Assembly: GCA_026874595.1 (NCBI GenBank)
Contig: CM049320.1
Span: 17,434,988-17,498,987 of the forward strand
Direction: 5' to 3'
Source of the DNA: Sipunculus nudus
Taxonomy: Eukaryota; Annelida; Sipuncula; Golfingiida; Sipunculidae
Length of the DNA: 64,000 nucleotides
Translations under genes and position numbers: made by a program
Part shown: one piece after another, positions 10,936-19,976 of the stretch
Numbering within the stretch: the first letter of the stretch is position 1
Layout: each line of letters begins with the position of its first letter
Notes under the pieces: model-generated
The model's input: the letters and a program-made list of their open reading frames with translations, nothing else
Told to the model about the DNA's origin: nothing
Databases searched by the model: none

Positions 10936-12643
10936 ATGACAAAAAAAAGGTGTTCTTGGGGCACATGCAACAGTGATTCAAGATACAAGCACAGAGATCA
11001 CATGAAGGGAATTGATTTTGTACCCTTCCCCAAGCCAAAGACCAATCTGGAGAAATGTAAACGCTGGATAAAACTCTGTGGACGACCACATCATCAACTG
11101 AATGTTGACAAAATTGACAAGTACAAATATATCTGTACAAAGGTACGTAATATTATATAACTATAATCCAGTATAAACGTTGTTGCTTGTATAACAATAA
11201 TAGAAAATCTACCTTATATATAAAAATTATTTTCAAAACTGGGCATCACATATAACACATACCTTCATAGTTTTAGTGCATACTAAGTAAGATTTTTATT
11301 TTTTCAAATAATCATTCCCAGCACAATAAAACTATGAAATTTAATAAAATGATGATAACAACATATTTGTTGATATACATTTACTATGTGTGCAACAAAT
11401 AACTATCAATGAATTTAATTTGCAGCATTTTGTGGACAGATGGCCAACAGCAGAAAATCCCGATCCATTACCTGCTGACCCTTATGATCAAAAACAGAGA
11501 ACCCCTAAAGCCAGGAAAAGACCATTGGAGAGAAGCCCATTACCACTCAAAGTAAAATTCTCAAAGTTAGATGCAGCAGAATCACTTCTCTCCCTGCGTG
11601 ATCAAAGAAACAATCAAGAACCAGGAGTTCACAGAGGCCAGGCAGAAGAGCAGCAGGGGTCCACCTTCCAGTGCCAGCAATGTGGATCATCTAATGTGAT
11701 GTCAAAGCCTAAGATAAACTCTTTAACCAAAGAAGCATTTATTGCTGAAATATGCGGTGGTGACACTCCATGTTTTAGGTACACTGGTTATCCCAATGTT
11801 GCGATGTTAAAATCAATGTTTGAATGGCTTGAACCGGCAGCAGCAAAATTAAACTTGTGGGTTGGTGCAAAAACTTTAAATTCAGTTAAACAGAGAACTC
11901 GTAAAAGGAAACTATCATTGTTTGAAGAATACATACTGACACTGGTCCGTATAAAACGTGGGTATGACAGTCATCATTTGTCTTTTTTATTTGGAATATC
12001 ACAGAGCCATGTTACCAGGATATTTATCACATGGGTCAACTTCCTGGCAAAGGCTTTCAAGCCTTTACTCATTTGGCCATGCAAACAAAAAGTTCGAGAA
12101 AATCTGCCTGAACCCTTCAAATTATATCCCAGGACAAGGTGTATAATAGACTGCACGGAACTTCGAGTTGAAAAGCCTTTTAGACCAGTAGCTCAGAAAC
12201 TAACTTGGTCTAACTATAAACATTGCAACACATTCAAAATGCTTGTTGGAATAATGCCCAGTGGCGCCTTTACATTTTTGTCCAAGGTCTACCCAGGGTC
12301 AGTGTCTGATGTTGCCATAGTGAAACTGAGTGGTTTTCTCGACAAAGTAGAAGAGGGGGATGATATAATGGCTGATCGTGGTTTCAATATACGGCATTTG
12401 TTATTATCTAGAAAAGCAACCCTCAACATGCCAGCTTTCAGCCATGGTAAAGCTTTGGGGTCAAGGGCAATAAAAAGATCCAGAAATATTGCCAGTGTCA
12501 GAATTCATGTGGAACGTGCAATATGTAGAATGAAGACCTTTAAACTGCTTTCAAATGCCATTCCAATCAAAATGAGGTATTTGATTAACCAAATAGCGAC
12601 CGTAGTAGCAGTTACTTGTAACCTACAACACAGGTTAGCTTGA
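10936..12643 (+). CDS. THAP-domain DDE transposase (ISL2EU/Harbinger-like), two exons
   Basis: The model joins 10936-11142 and 11426-12643 (about 474 aa). The donor is AAG|GTACGT and the acceptor TTGCAG|CATTTT. The splice is supported because the THAP zinc ligands C-x4-C come from exon 1, while the final C-x2-H is completed only by the first residue of exon 2 (CTK|HF). After the THAP DNA-binding domain (about residues 1-85) come a polar linker, a C-x2-C pair, a helix-turn-helix (FGISQSHVTRIF) and a DDE nuclease core. Likely catalytic residues are Asp in IIDCTE, Asp in MADRGF and Glu in HVERAI; SVSDVA is conserved in DDE_Tnp_4 proteins. It should bind the terminal repeats and catalyse cut-and-paste transposition in the nucleus. 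No in-frame stop is seen. The first exon is short and easily missed, which makes the THAP part look absent if the intron is ignored. Confidence 0.88.
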
Positions 12644-12677
12644 TAAATCTTGTTGGAGAACACTAAGTATACACCAT

Positions 12678-14384
12678 TCACTCTGTCAGTTTGTCAATGT
12701 TTTCTGTAATAGCTGGCAAGAAATGTCTTTCATAAAATATTATCAGTTTGTGCAGTGACTCATGCCAAAGGTCAAAATCAAAGTTAACCTTGACACTATG
12801 TATTCCTTTGTTTGTATAACAAATAAGAAAACATGTGTGGATTCCGGTGCAGGCCATTTGTCCCTGGATTTGGCAATAGTAAGGATGCATCTTGTTCATG
12901 ATTAAAAATCCATCAACCATTTGACATATGTTTGAAAGTGTCATGGCAACTTTTGCATGGAAATTACGCTTACTGTATAAGCACTTAACCTCTAACAAAC
13001 TATCACCACATGTCTTGCATGTTAATATACCATCTGGACTTGCCCCAAGGATGGGGGTATCAGGGCTTATGTACAGGCCCGGGACTGTCAGAGAACACTT
13101 TCTGTGTTGATACCTGTGGGACTTGATAAAAGTGTTAATAGCCTTCGATTCAAACTTTCGCCCGTATCTGACAGCAGGAGGTAATGCAGCCTCATTCAGA
13201 CCACTATCTCTCAGGAGGGCCCTGACTGTTTTATCACCATCTGTTGAATGTGTCACCTGATACATTTTTGATGCTGTCAATAAACCCCTTCTCATAATAA
13301 ACCAGTTCTTGTTTTCATTCTGTCCTCTAGTTGCAGACTCTATTTTCTTTATTTCAGCATCTGTGTATTTCATTAAAGGTAAAAAACAGTTCTCAAAACA
13401 TGATGAGCCACATTTGCTGTGCGTGGAGAGGTATATACCTATGTTATCTATAGGTGACAAAACTGTAAGGGGTGTTACTGTATCATTCGTTTGCTTCTGT
13501 CTTTTGTTTGTAAACATTGTATCTAAGATACAGGCTTCTGGGCAACAAATCTGTATGCGCTTAAAAATGTCATCAGCAGAAGGTAATTTCACTCCCTCGG
13601 GTACAGGGTTGTACATGTCTTCGGTGGCTGAGCTGGCATTCTTAGATTTTCCCTGAATAGATGTCTCCAGCAGGGTCACAGGCACAGACTCTTCCTTTTT
13701 ACTCCCTTTTCTAGTCCTCATACATGGGCCCGAGGTGACACTTGTGGTGGAATTATCATCCATATATCCAACAATGTCAAACAATGTAGCTACAACGTGT
13801 CGGCAACCCCCATCTAGGCCCCCCTTACAAGAACAGTACCCTGCATGAATGCGACTGGCATCAGAGACATTGCTTAGAATCACCCATACGTTGTAGTGGT
13901 TTAAATTAGTGACAGGGTCCTTCTCCCGTGTTCTTGGCTTTACTTTACTCTTTACTGCAAAGTAAGTATCCATGTGATACTGATGTACCTCGATGTGTTT
14001 CACATATCCATCCTTTGCCATGGTGTACCCTTCCATGTTATAGTATTCCCTGAGGTTTCTGATATTGTACTCATCAAACGATATTAAATAATTGTAAATG
14101 TCAAACACTGACAGGACTGGTAAGATACCAAGGTTTTGTGTGCCTCCTTCTTTGAAGTTTCCTGGATTTTCAAGCTGAATTCTGTCAGATGTAATTAACT
14201 TATCACCCAGTACTTCCTCCCTGTCCTCAATCAAGCCATCTGGGTCCACCTCTAATCCCATTTCATTGCTAGCATTACACAAGTCAATTAGCTCAGCTTT
14301 CTTTGCTTGTGCTGCTGTAACCCCTCTTTCTTTCAGATATGACTGTAACTCTTTAACAGATTTTTTGCTGAAATTTGTATCCAT
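12678..14384 (-). CDS. SAP-SWIM-YqaJ nuclease, second protein of the ISL2EU element
   Basis: Single open frame of 568 aa. The first 40 residues resemble a SAP-type DNA-binding helix pair (KSVKELQSYLKERG then KKAELIDLC). A SWIM zinc finger follows at about residue 185: C-S-C, a short spacer, then C-R-H. The C-terminal third is a YqaJ/lambda-exonuclease-type domain: RRGLLTAS, RYGRKFE, GASPDGI, LLEVKC and QIQGQMACTG hold the conserved E, D, E-x-K and Q residues of the PD-(D/E)XK fold. It probably trims or processes DNA ends during transposition; its exact role in ISL2EU elements is not established as far as I know. It is transcribed towards the transposase gene and starts about 90 bp inside the right terminal repeat. 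All key residues are present and no frameshift is seen. Confidence 0.88.
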   Translation of the reverse strand: MDTNFSKKSVKELQSYLKERGVTAAQAKKAELIDLCNASNEMGLEVDPDGLIEDREEVLGDKLITSDRIQLENPGNFKEGGTQNLGILPVLSVFDIYNYLISFDEYNIRNLREYYNMEGYTMAKDGYVKHIEVHQYHMDTYFAVKSKVKPRTREKDPVTNLNHYNVWVILSNVSDASRIHAGYCSCKGGLDGGCRHVVATLFDIVGYMDDNSTTSVTSGPCMRTRKGSKKEESVPVTLLETSIQGKSKNASSATEDMYNPVPEGVKLPSADDIFKRIQICCPEACILDTMFTNKRQKQTNDTVTPLTVLSPIDNIGIYLSTHSKCGSSCFENCFLPLMKYTDAEIKKIESATRGQNENKNWFIMRRGLLTASKMYQVTHSTDGDKTVRALLRDSGLNEAALPPAVRYGRKFESKAINTFIKSHRYQHRKCSLTVPGLYISPDTPILGASPDGILTCKTCGDSLLEVKCLYSKRNFHAKVAMTLSNICQMVDGFLIMNKMHPYYCQIQGQMACTGIHTCFLICYTNKGIHSVKVNFDFDLWHESLHKLIIFYERHFLPAITENIDKLTE

Positions 14385-14470
14385 ATTTGAAGATTGATTA
14401 ATGATAGGACTGTAACCTTGAGTGGTCAGCTAGTGATACAGCCTGCATCTGACCAATGTCCAGATGCTGT

Positions 14471-14531
14471 GCCCCTAGCTTGTTTGCCCCTACATCAGCT
14501 TGCCCGCAGCTTAAGTGCATACGCCCTATTA
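14471..14531. repeat. Right terminal inverted repeat of the ISL2EU element
   Basis: Reverse complement of 10761-10818 with a 19-bp identical core. It lies just upstream of the nuclease start on the minus strand. Confidence 0.85.
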
Positions 14532-14579
14532 AGCATGGGTATTTCAGCTGCAGTTATCAACAGCATAAAATTATAAAGA

Positions 14580-15090
14580 AATCTGCGGCCTCCCCCCCCC
14601 CACCAACCCACCCACCACGGACAACAACTACACCTGATAACTACCACCAACAGCATCCGACATCGACGCGCAAGTCCAGCGGCAGCCCCCCCTACACCAC
14701 CAGCGGAAGTTTAGAGGGCACCCAGACGAGCGCACACCCCATCCGCCCACTGACAGCAACCACCAAGACGACCACCCAGACCTACACCGGGACAGCTCCA
14801 GAGAGACCAGACAAGACCCCCCATAAGGTCCTCTTTAAGAGTACCCCCCCCCCCCCAACAGTCCTATTAAGGACTAATCAATCACTCACAGACCTGGCAG
14901 CGGACATACAGACAACTTTAGGTCCGCTGCCTGCCACAAGACCAAGACCTCAAGACCAAGCCTCAAGACCAAGCCTCAAGACCAAGACCAAGCCAAGACT
15001 GGTAGCCCTGGGACAAGCCAAGAGAAGACAAGACCACCCCGACAGCCGGAACCCAAGTCAAGACAAGCAAGTCAAGTCAAGAATCCCTGA
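14580..15090. repeat. C/A-rich low-complexity tract
   Basis: The plus strand is strongly enriched in C and A (CCACC, CAACAG, CAAGAC motifs, C runs at about 14590 and 14847). A short internal CAAGAC repeat occurs around 14938-15070. It is open in one plus frame as a Pro/Thr/Lys-rich peptide, but composition alone explains that. I do not annotate a protein. It adjoins the right end of the transposon but lies outside it. Confidence 0.6.
14896..14931. other. Hairpin 1 of a covarying pair
   Basis: A perfect 10-bp stem (GGCAGCGGAC with GTCCGCTGCC) encloses the 16-nt loop ATACAGACAACTTTAG. The same loop recurs in a hairpin at 15091-15122 with compensatory stem changes. Confidence 0.65.
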
Positions 15091-15122
15091 CAGTGGGCAG
15101 ACAGACAACTTTAGGCCCACTG
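15091..15122. other. Hairpin 2 of a covarying pair
   Basis: A perfect 8-bp stem (CAGTGGGC with GCCCACTG) encloses the loop AGACAGACAACTTTAG, which differs from hairpin 1 at one position. Two stem positions differ from hairpin 1 and both changes preserve pairing. Confidence 0.65.
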
Positions 15123-15149
15123 CCCCTATTTCTTTTGTGCTGCAAGGTC

Positions 15150-15510
15150 CTCCACGCCTGTGACGCTTTTTCAGGAGGCGCCTCGGGGATTTTTACTGGC
15201 CTGTTAAGACCGTGGCAAGAGCGCATGTCCTGCCCAAAAGGCATTTCCGTGCAATACGCGGTCACGCGTAATCCCCATTTATCCCCCATATCAATTGTAA
15301 CGCCTCTAAAGGAATCTTTTCTTTCAAAAGGAAATAAAAGGTTTTTGGACTATATGACTCGGCTTTCAATGCGAGGACTTTTCAGTTTGGTCATCACTGG
15401 ACATTGAGTCCAGTGACGTGACCACCGTTTGACAATTTTTATGGGTTACAGGTATGTTGAATTTTATACATTCAATGATAACCATGATAAATGTGGTTTT
15501 AAAAGTTCGG
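15150..15510 (+). pseudogene. Duplicated exon-like block, copy 1 (unrecognised protein)
   Basis: An open stretch to 15407 encodes a Cys/Gly-rich peptide with ACDAFSGGASG, MSCPKG and YAVT. The block ends near a donor-like CAG|gtatgttg at about 15451. A diverged second copy lies at 15955-16260 and shares the start (GC-TG---CGCTTTT-CAGGAGGCG), the CCCATTTATC/ATTCC region and the intron-like AGGTATGTTGA-TTTTATACATTCA. The SGG--G-F-G then SCP-G pattern is faintly like the repeats of macrophage-expressed perforin (Mpeg1) C-terminal regions, but I would not name it. After 15407 the frame is interrupted before the donor, so a pseudogene fragment is likely. Confidence 0.35.
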
Positions 15511-15954
15511 CCGAGTCATGTGTTGTATGAAGTTAATTATTTCTTTTGAAAGAAGCCCCACAAATTAATTATCATTAGGGTTAGGTGGGGGTGGGGTCTG
15601 GAGGAGGGGGGGGGGGTGTTCACATATATTTGTTAAGATCCGTTGTCTGTAGGGACGGTGAAACATGAAAAAATATCACCAGTAAATCTTTCAACTTATA
15701 AACTAGCATCTGTAGTCAGGGCGTACAGACCTTCACCAGAATCTCCTTAAATAACAGTCATGTGTTCACGTGCATGCGTCTTATGTGTGAACACTGTAAT
15801 ACTTCAGTAACACGAGTTCACCTTGCGAGTGGCAGAACAAATAAATACTGATAAATAAATAATGGTTTAAAAGAAAATATAAATTGTGGTGATTCTTATT
15901 ACCTCCAAAATGAATAGACTATTGAGTTGTCTTATCCTAACCCTCTACAAATGT

Positions 15955-16260
15955 TCAGCAAAACATTTTTCGCCTGCCACGCTTTTGCAGGAGGCGACCT
16001 GTAATCCCCACTGAACCCTATTTCCATTATATCTTCTGTTAAAGAATTTTACTCTGTCAAAAGGAAGTAAAGATTTTAAATTCAAGCGCGGAACACATGT
16101 CCACATGAATCTTTTAATAGGGAGCACTTTTCCGTTGAGTGGACACAAAGAGCTGAGACCCTTTACACGATAACCGTTCTATAGGTTTACAGGTATGTTG
16201 ATTTTTATACATTCAGAAATAACTTTCCATGAAAACCATGTTTTTTATAGTTCGGCCGAT
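15955..16260 (+). pseudogene. Duplicated exon-like block, copy 2 (decayed)
   Basis: Diverged tandem copy of 15150-15510, about 0.8 kb downstream. It opens with ACHAFAGGDL, then lacks the central segment and meets stops. The donor-like TTTACAG|gtatgttg and following bases match copy 1, as does GTTCGGCCGA further on. It is clearly non-functional. A minus-strand ORF over the same bases is treated as a shadow. Confidence 0.4.
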
Positions 16261-19178
16261 TTATGGGGTGTTTGAAAAATGTGTTTACGAAAGGAAGCCC
16301 TTAGTGTCGGGGGGGGGGGGGGGGCGGGGGTGGATCTCACACACTTCTAAGGGTCCTCAATCTCTTCGGGACTTTGAAACCCCCGCCATAATCTATTTAG
16401 CTGTCGTTCGTTCATACGCGCATGTTTAATGTAAAATATTGTCATGATTCAAAAACACGGGCTCACCAGGCGAGTGGCAGAACAACTGCATACGAATGGG
16501 CGGCTTCTACTCAGGGACAAAAGAATGGCCCCTTATAATTATTCCTTTGTGGAATTGTGATTATGGCACTTAAAATATATTATGGTGATTCCAATTACCT
16601 CCAAACATGCAATGGATTACGGATGCAGCTTTAATCTGAAGTGGTTTCTTTACTTGCTTTCACCGAAATATATAAACTTTCTTTCTTTTATCTAGGAGAG
16701 TTGTCAATTTTGCATCAGACCTGCTTATTCAATGACAATTTACAGTACTTAAACCAAAAATCTAATACTGTTGGAATATATTTTTCTGGGCCTATCTTTT
16801 TAACATTGGCAGTTTTACGTTTCGTGTACAAGTGACTTCAACGACATATGCATGTGTTTACAAATAATGCATGTCTCTGTTTCATGCCTTAGATTATACC
16901 CTCAACTGACTACACTAAAAATCTTCGTGTTTAACGATGCCGCCTAAGCTTCAACTAATGCAAAGCATCTTTCATATAGTTACACGGTGTAGAATGCCTC
17001 TTATACAATCTACGATGTTTCTCCAGCAATGTAGCCGTCAGACCTTTGTTGTTTTTCGGAAGAAAAAAACACTTCTCACTTAAAACTTCGTACACCCTGT
17101 ATGTCTCACGTCTCTTTCCAAAATTTATTTTTTTTGGTGATTTCTGGAATAAAATAATATTTCTTTCTATTTTGATATTTTTGGGGAGGTTGTTCTTGGA
17201 GAATTCTAGCAGAAGTAATCTTTATATCATATAAGTGAAACACATGACAAAAGTTCCTGCCAAAACCTTAGGATTAAAATATGCGTCGTTTCGTTCCTAT
17301 CAGCTCATTACAAAAATATGCATCAGAAAGAGCCGTGGATTGTCCACGGGTGCAGCTAGTGCTTTAAAAATATATTTACGGGTCAATTTGTTGCAGCATA
17401 TGATGCTGAAAATGGACATTTGTTGGGGGTTTTATTTGATTATTTATCTAAGGGTGAAACAAAAAATAAACATTTTAGAAAAATGACAGATAGATTTTTC
17501 ATAATATTCTACATAAACCTGCAGAATTAAATATTTGTTTTATTAAAAGACCATGTGTATGTCAATTGGTTAAATTTTGTTCAAAATATCAAGATATAAA
17601 GTGAAAATTTCTGAGAAAAACTAGTTTGCAAAAACCCTCAAAGAAGCCGCTGGCATTTTTGAGCCATAAATTCATAAGTTCATTCTAGCGTCAAAAACGT
17701 GTAATCGGCTTTAAAAACCCATATGAAAAATATAGTTGATTAACACACAGTGGTAAGGGTATATGCTGAATGTCTCCTTAGATTTACACCCTCAGCATTA
17801 TTAACAACAGTATAGTCAAATATATGTACTATTTTGCCATATATTTGCAACACGACAATTGAAACGACCGCTGGTGTTTTGTTTTCTGCATTTGGGACTC
17901 TTCTGGTGACATTTGTTTATAAACTGCAAAATCTAAATGTGTGGTCGGTTATAAAATTAATAATAAAAGCTGTTTCCCTGAAAATGGCCGAAAGGTCTGT
18001 CCTAAACATATACTGCCAGGCGATCCGTAAAACGTGATAAACAGGGAAGCTAGAACAATCGCGGCGGCTACTGAACTTCACTTTATGTCGTTGAACGTTT
18101 AGCCCCTTAACACGTCGAAATGAGGTTTGCCACTGGGCCCACGTCGGGATCATTCAAGCACAGGAGAAAAGTGGCCAACCTACTTTACAATAAAGGTGGC
18201 TTATTAATGGGTCATTCAAAATATAGATAAGAGGGTTGGTAGGTAGGCCTGATGTTTTACAAGCATCTACTGGAACACGTCACCTCCGATCATGTCTGGT
18301 TGGCAGGCATCTTCACATAAGATGCTAAACCAAGAACTATACAACTATGAGAAAAGAAGTCTTTTGCCATATGAGAGTGCAGTGGGAAATTTGGTTACTA
18401 CATACAGCTTTATTACTTTTTGAATCATATCATATTATTATGCACATTATTAAAGTGTGACGTCACCATTTAGTTCACGTCTGAAGACCCTTCATGGAAA
18501 GATTAAATTTCACTTCTGTTTTACATAACTAAAATTCCATCCAAACTATTAGACATAGATAAACAAAGATAAGTGGGAACACCGAACAGCGGAATAGGGG
18601 CCGTAGCATGAGCAAAGCTCGGAGGGGGGGGGGGGGGGAGGGGGGAATCCTTCTCCCACGGTGTAGAAACTATTAAAATACATGCTATAACTTGGCATTT
18701 CTGTGGGTATGCGAGGGCATGTGAGGGGACAGGGGCCAAACATAATTGCTTTCTTTAATCACAGGCGCTTATCCCATCATGCCTGCCTATCGCAAATATT
18801 AAGTAAATAAAAAAGAGATGGACCATATAGTGCGAAAAACGGCAGGAAAACATCAGATAAGTTATAAGTACAAGGAAATGACTCATAAAAGAAACAAATT
18901 TAACCGAAATCTACACTAATAGCAATTCAAGCGCCTATGCTTAAATTTACCTGGCATAAGGGTAACTGAGTGACAGTCAGCAGTCAAACTGAACATTCTT
19001 GCAAAAACTGCCAACATTTTTTCTTTTCTTTTTTGGGGGGTGGGGGTGGAGATCTATGACTGACATGTGAAAGTTACAATAAGTCTAGTTATTATTTTTA
19101 TATACGTTGAACTAAAACCGATGGGAAGCGTAAAATAAGTTTAGGAATATAATACTTGAACACATTATTCCTTCATAG
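16261..19178. other. No gene seen; poly-G runs
   Basis: AT-rich sequence with G runs at about 16310-16325 and 18624-18645, the latter inside a longer purine tract. ORFs here are short, overlapping and without motifs. Upstream exons of the CCP-PAN gene at 19179 might be expected here, but I could not find the signature of that family's earlier exons. Confidence 0.4.
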
Positions 19179-19442
19179 TTACATACTGTGGTAATCCTGG
19201 TGAAGTATCTAAAGCAACAATGACTGGAGGATTTTACTTCGGTAACTCCGTGGTCTACACATGTTACCCGAGGTACAGCATTTCAGCGGCAGATGGCGCC
19301 AGAGAGAGACTTATCAAGTGTCAAGGAGATGGCACTTGGTCTGGGCATCCTCCAAACTGTGAGGGTAATTATTCTGTGGCGCATTTATCACTAATTAACT
19401 AAAAAAAGATGTGTGTTAACTATATATATATATATATATATA

Positions 19443-19507
<65 letters not shown>

Positions 19508-19935
19508 AAAATATTAGCATCGTTATAAAATTATTAAATTTTAAAAAATATTTTTCGCTATTATAATTAAGGTTGAATGGTTCATAACTCATATCGAACT
19601 TTTAGCCATATAATTTTCTGGTGAAAGATATTCCCCATGATATTCTGAAGAAACCATTTCCCAATCACGTTATCATACTTGCAGCATCAGCCATGAAAAT
19701 GGGTACCTGGCAATTGATCGTGACTGGGAAGTTGATGAAAGACCACACATCCGTGTCACGGAAGTCTAATACAAGAACACACTGCGCTCTGCTCTGCACG
19801 ATGGTTCCCGATTGTGTAGGTTTCACGTACAGTCATGTCAGTCATCAATGCTTCAAGCAATCCCGTCAGTTCAACATCCATAAAGACACGTATGATGCAG
19901 AAGAGGATGCTGTGTATTTTTCCTTTATTCGATAA
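19179..19935 (+). CDS. CCP (sushi) plus PAN/apple domain secreted-type protein, copy A, 3' exons
   Basis: Two exons are supported. The CCP exon, 19179-19364 (186 nt), uses acceptor TTCATAG|TT and donor GAGG|gtaatt, phase 1 at both ends. It encodes YCGNPGEV, a YTCYPRY core and GDGTWSGHPPNCE, which is the four-Cys sushi pattern with its Trp. The PAN exon, 19685-19935 (251 nt), uses acceptor CTTGCAG|CA and ends at TAA. It encodes MGTWQLI, HCALLCTM, DCVGFTYS and QCFK, the paired Cys of an apple/PAN fold. The 320-bp intron contains a long (TA)n tract. The exons match copies B (41369, 42411) and C (57143, 56228) in length and phase. The protein is probably secreted and binds carbohydrate or protein, but the ligand is unknown. 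No earlier exons or signal peptide were found upstream, so the gene may be incomplete here. Confidence 0.75.
19424..19503. repeat. (TA)n microsatellite in the copy A intron
   Basis: An almost pure TA dinucleotide run with one short interruption, between the CCP and PAN exons. Confidence 0.95.
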
Positions 19936-19970
19936 AATATTGTGAAAAGGAAACAAATATTTGCACTGAC

Positions 19971-19976
19971 AATAAA
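19971..19976 (+). promoter_or_regulatory. AATAAA poly(A) signal of copy A
   Basis: A canonical AATAAA lies about 35 bases after the stop codon of the PAN exon. That position suits 3' end formation of this gene. Confidence 0.5.

Larger units (their letters stand above)
10761..14531. mobile_element. Complete ISL2EU-type DNA transposon (two genes, about 3.8 kb)
   Basis: The element is bounded by long terminal inverted repeats (10761-10818 and 14471-14531) that share TAATAGGGC at the outer edge, a CACTTAAG block and a 19-bp core GCTGATGTAGGGGCAAACA. Inside are two convergent genes: a THAP-DDE transposase on plus and a SAP-SWIM-YqaJ nuclease on minus, separated by 34 bp. The pairing of an IS5-like DDE transposase with a YqaJ exonuclease is characteristic of the ISL2EU group within the PIF/Harbinger superfamily. 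The outer edges are compatible with a 2-bp TA or AT target duplication, which is ambiguous because the terminus itself is AT-rich. Both reading frames are open, so it may be a recent and possibly autonomous copy. Confidence 0.85.

Noticed and set aside
11390-11425. Upstream in-frame start for the transposase second exon
   Set aside because: These codons lie before a good acceptor (TTGCAG). The THAP C-x2-H is completed only by splicing from 11142 to 11426.
14456-15163. 235-codon Pro/Thr-rich ORF
   Set aside because: It starts inside the transposon terminal repeat and runs through C/A-rich low-complexity DNA, so composition explains the open frame.
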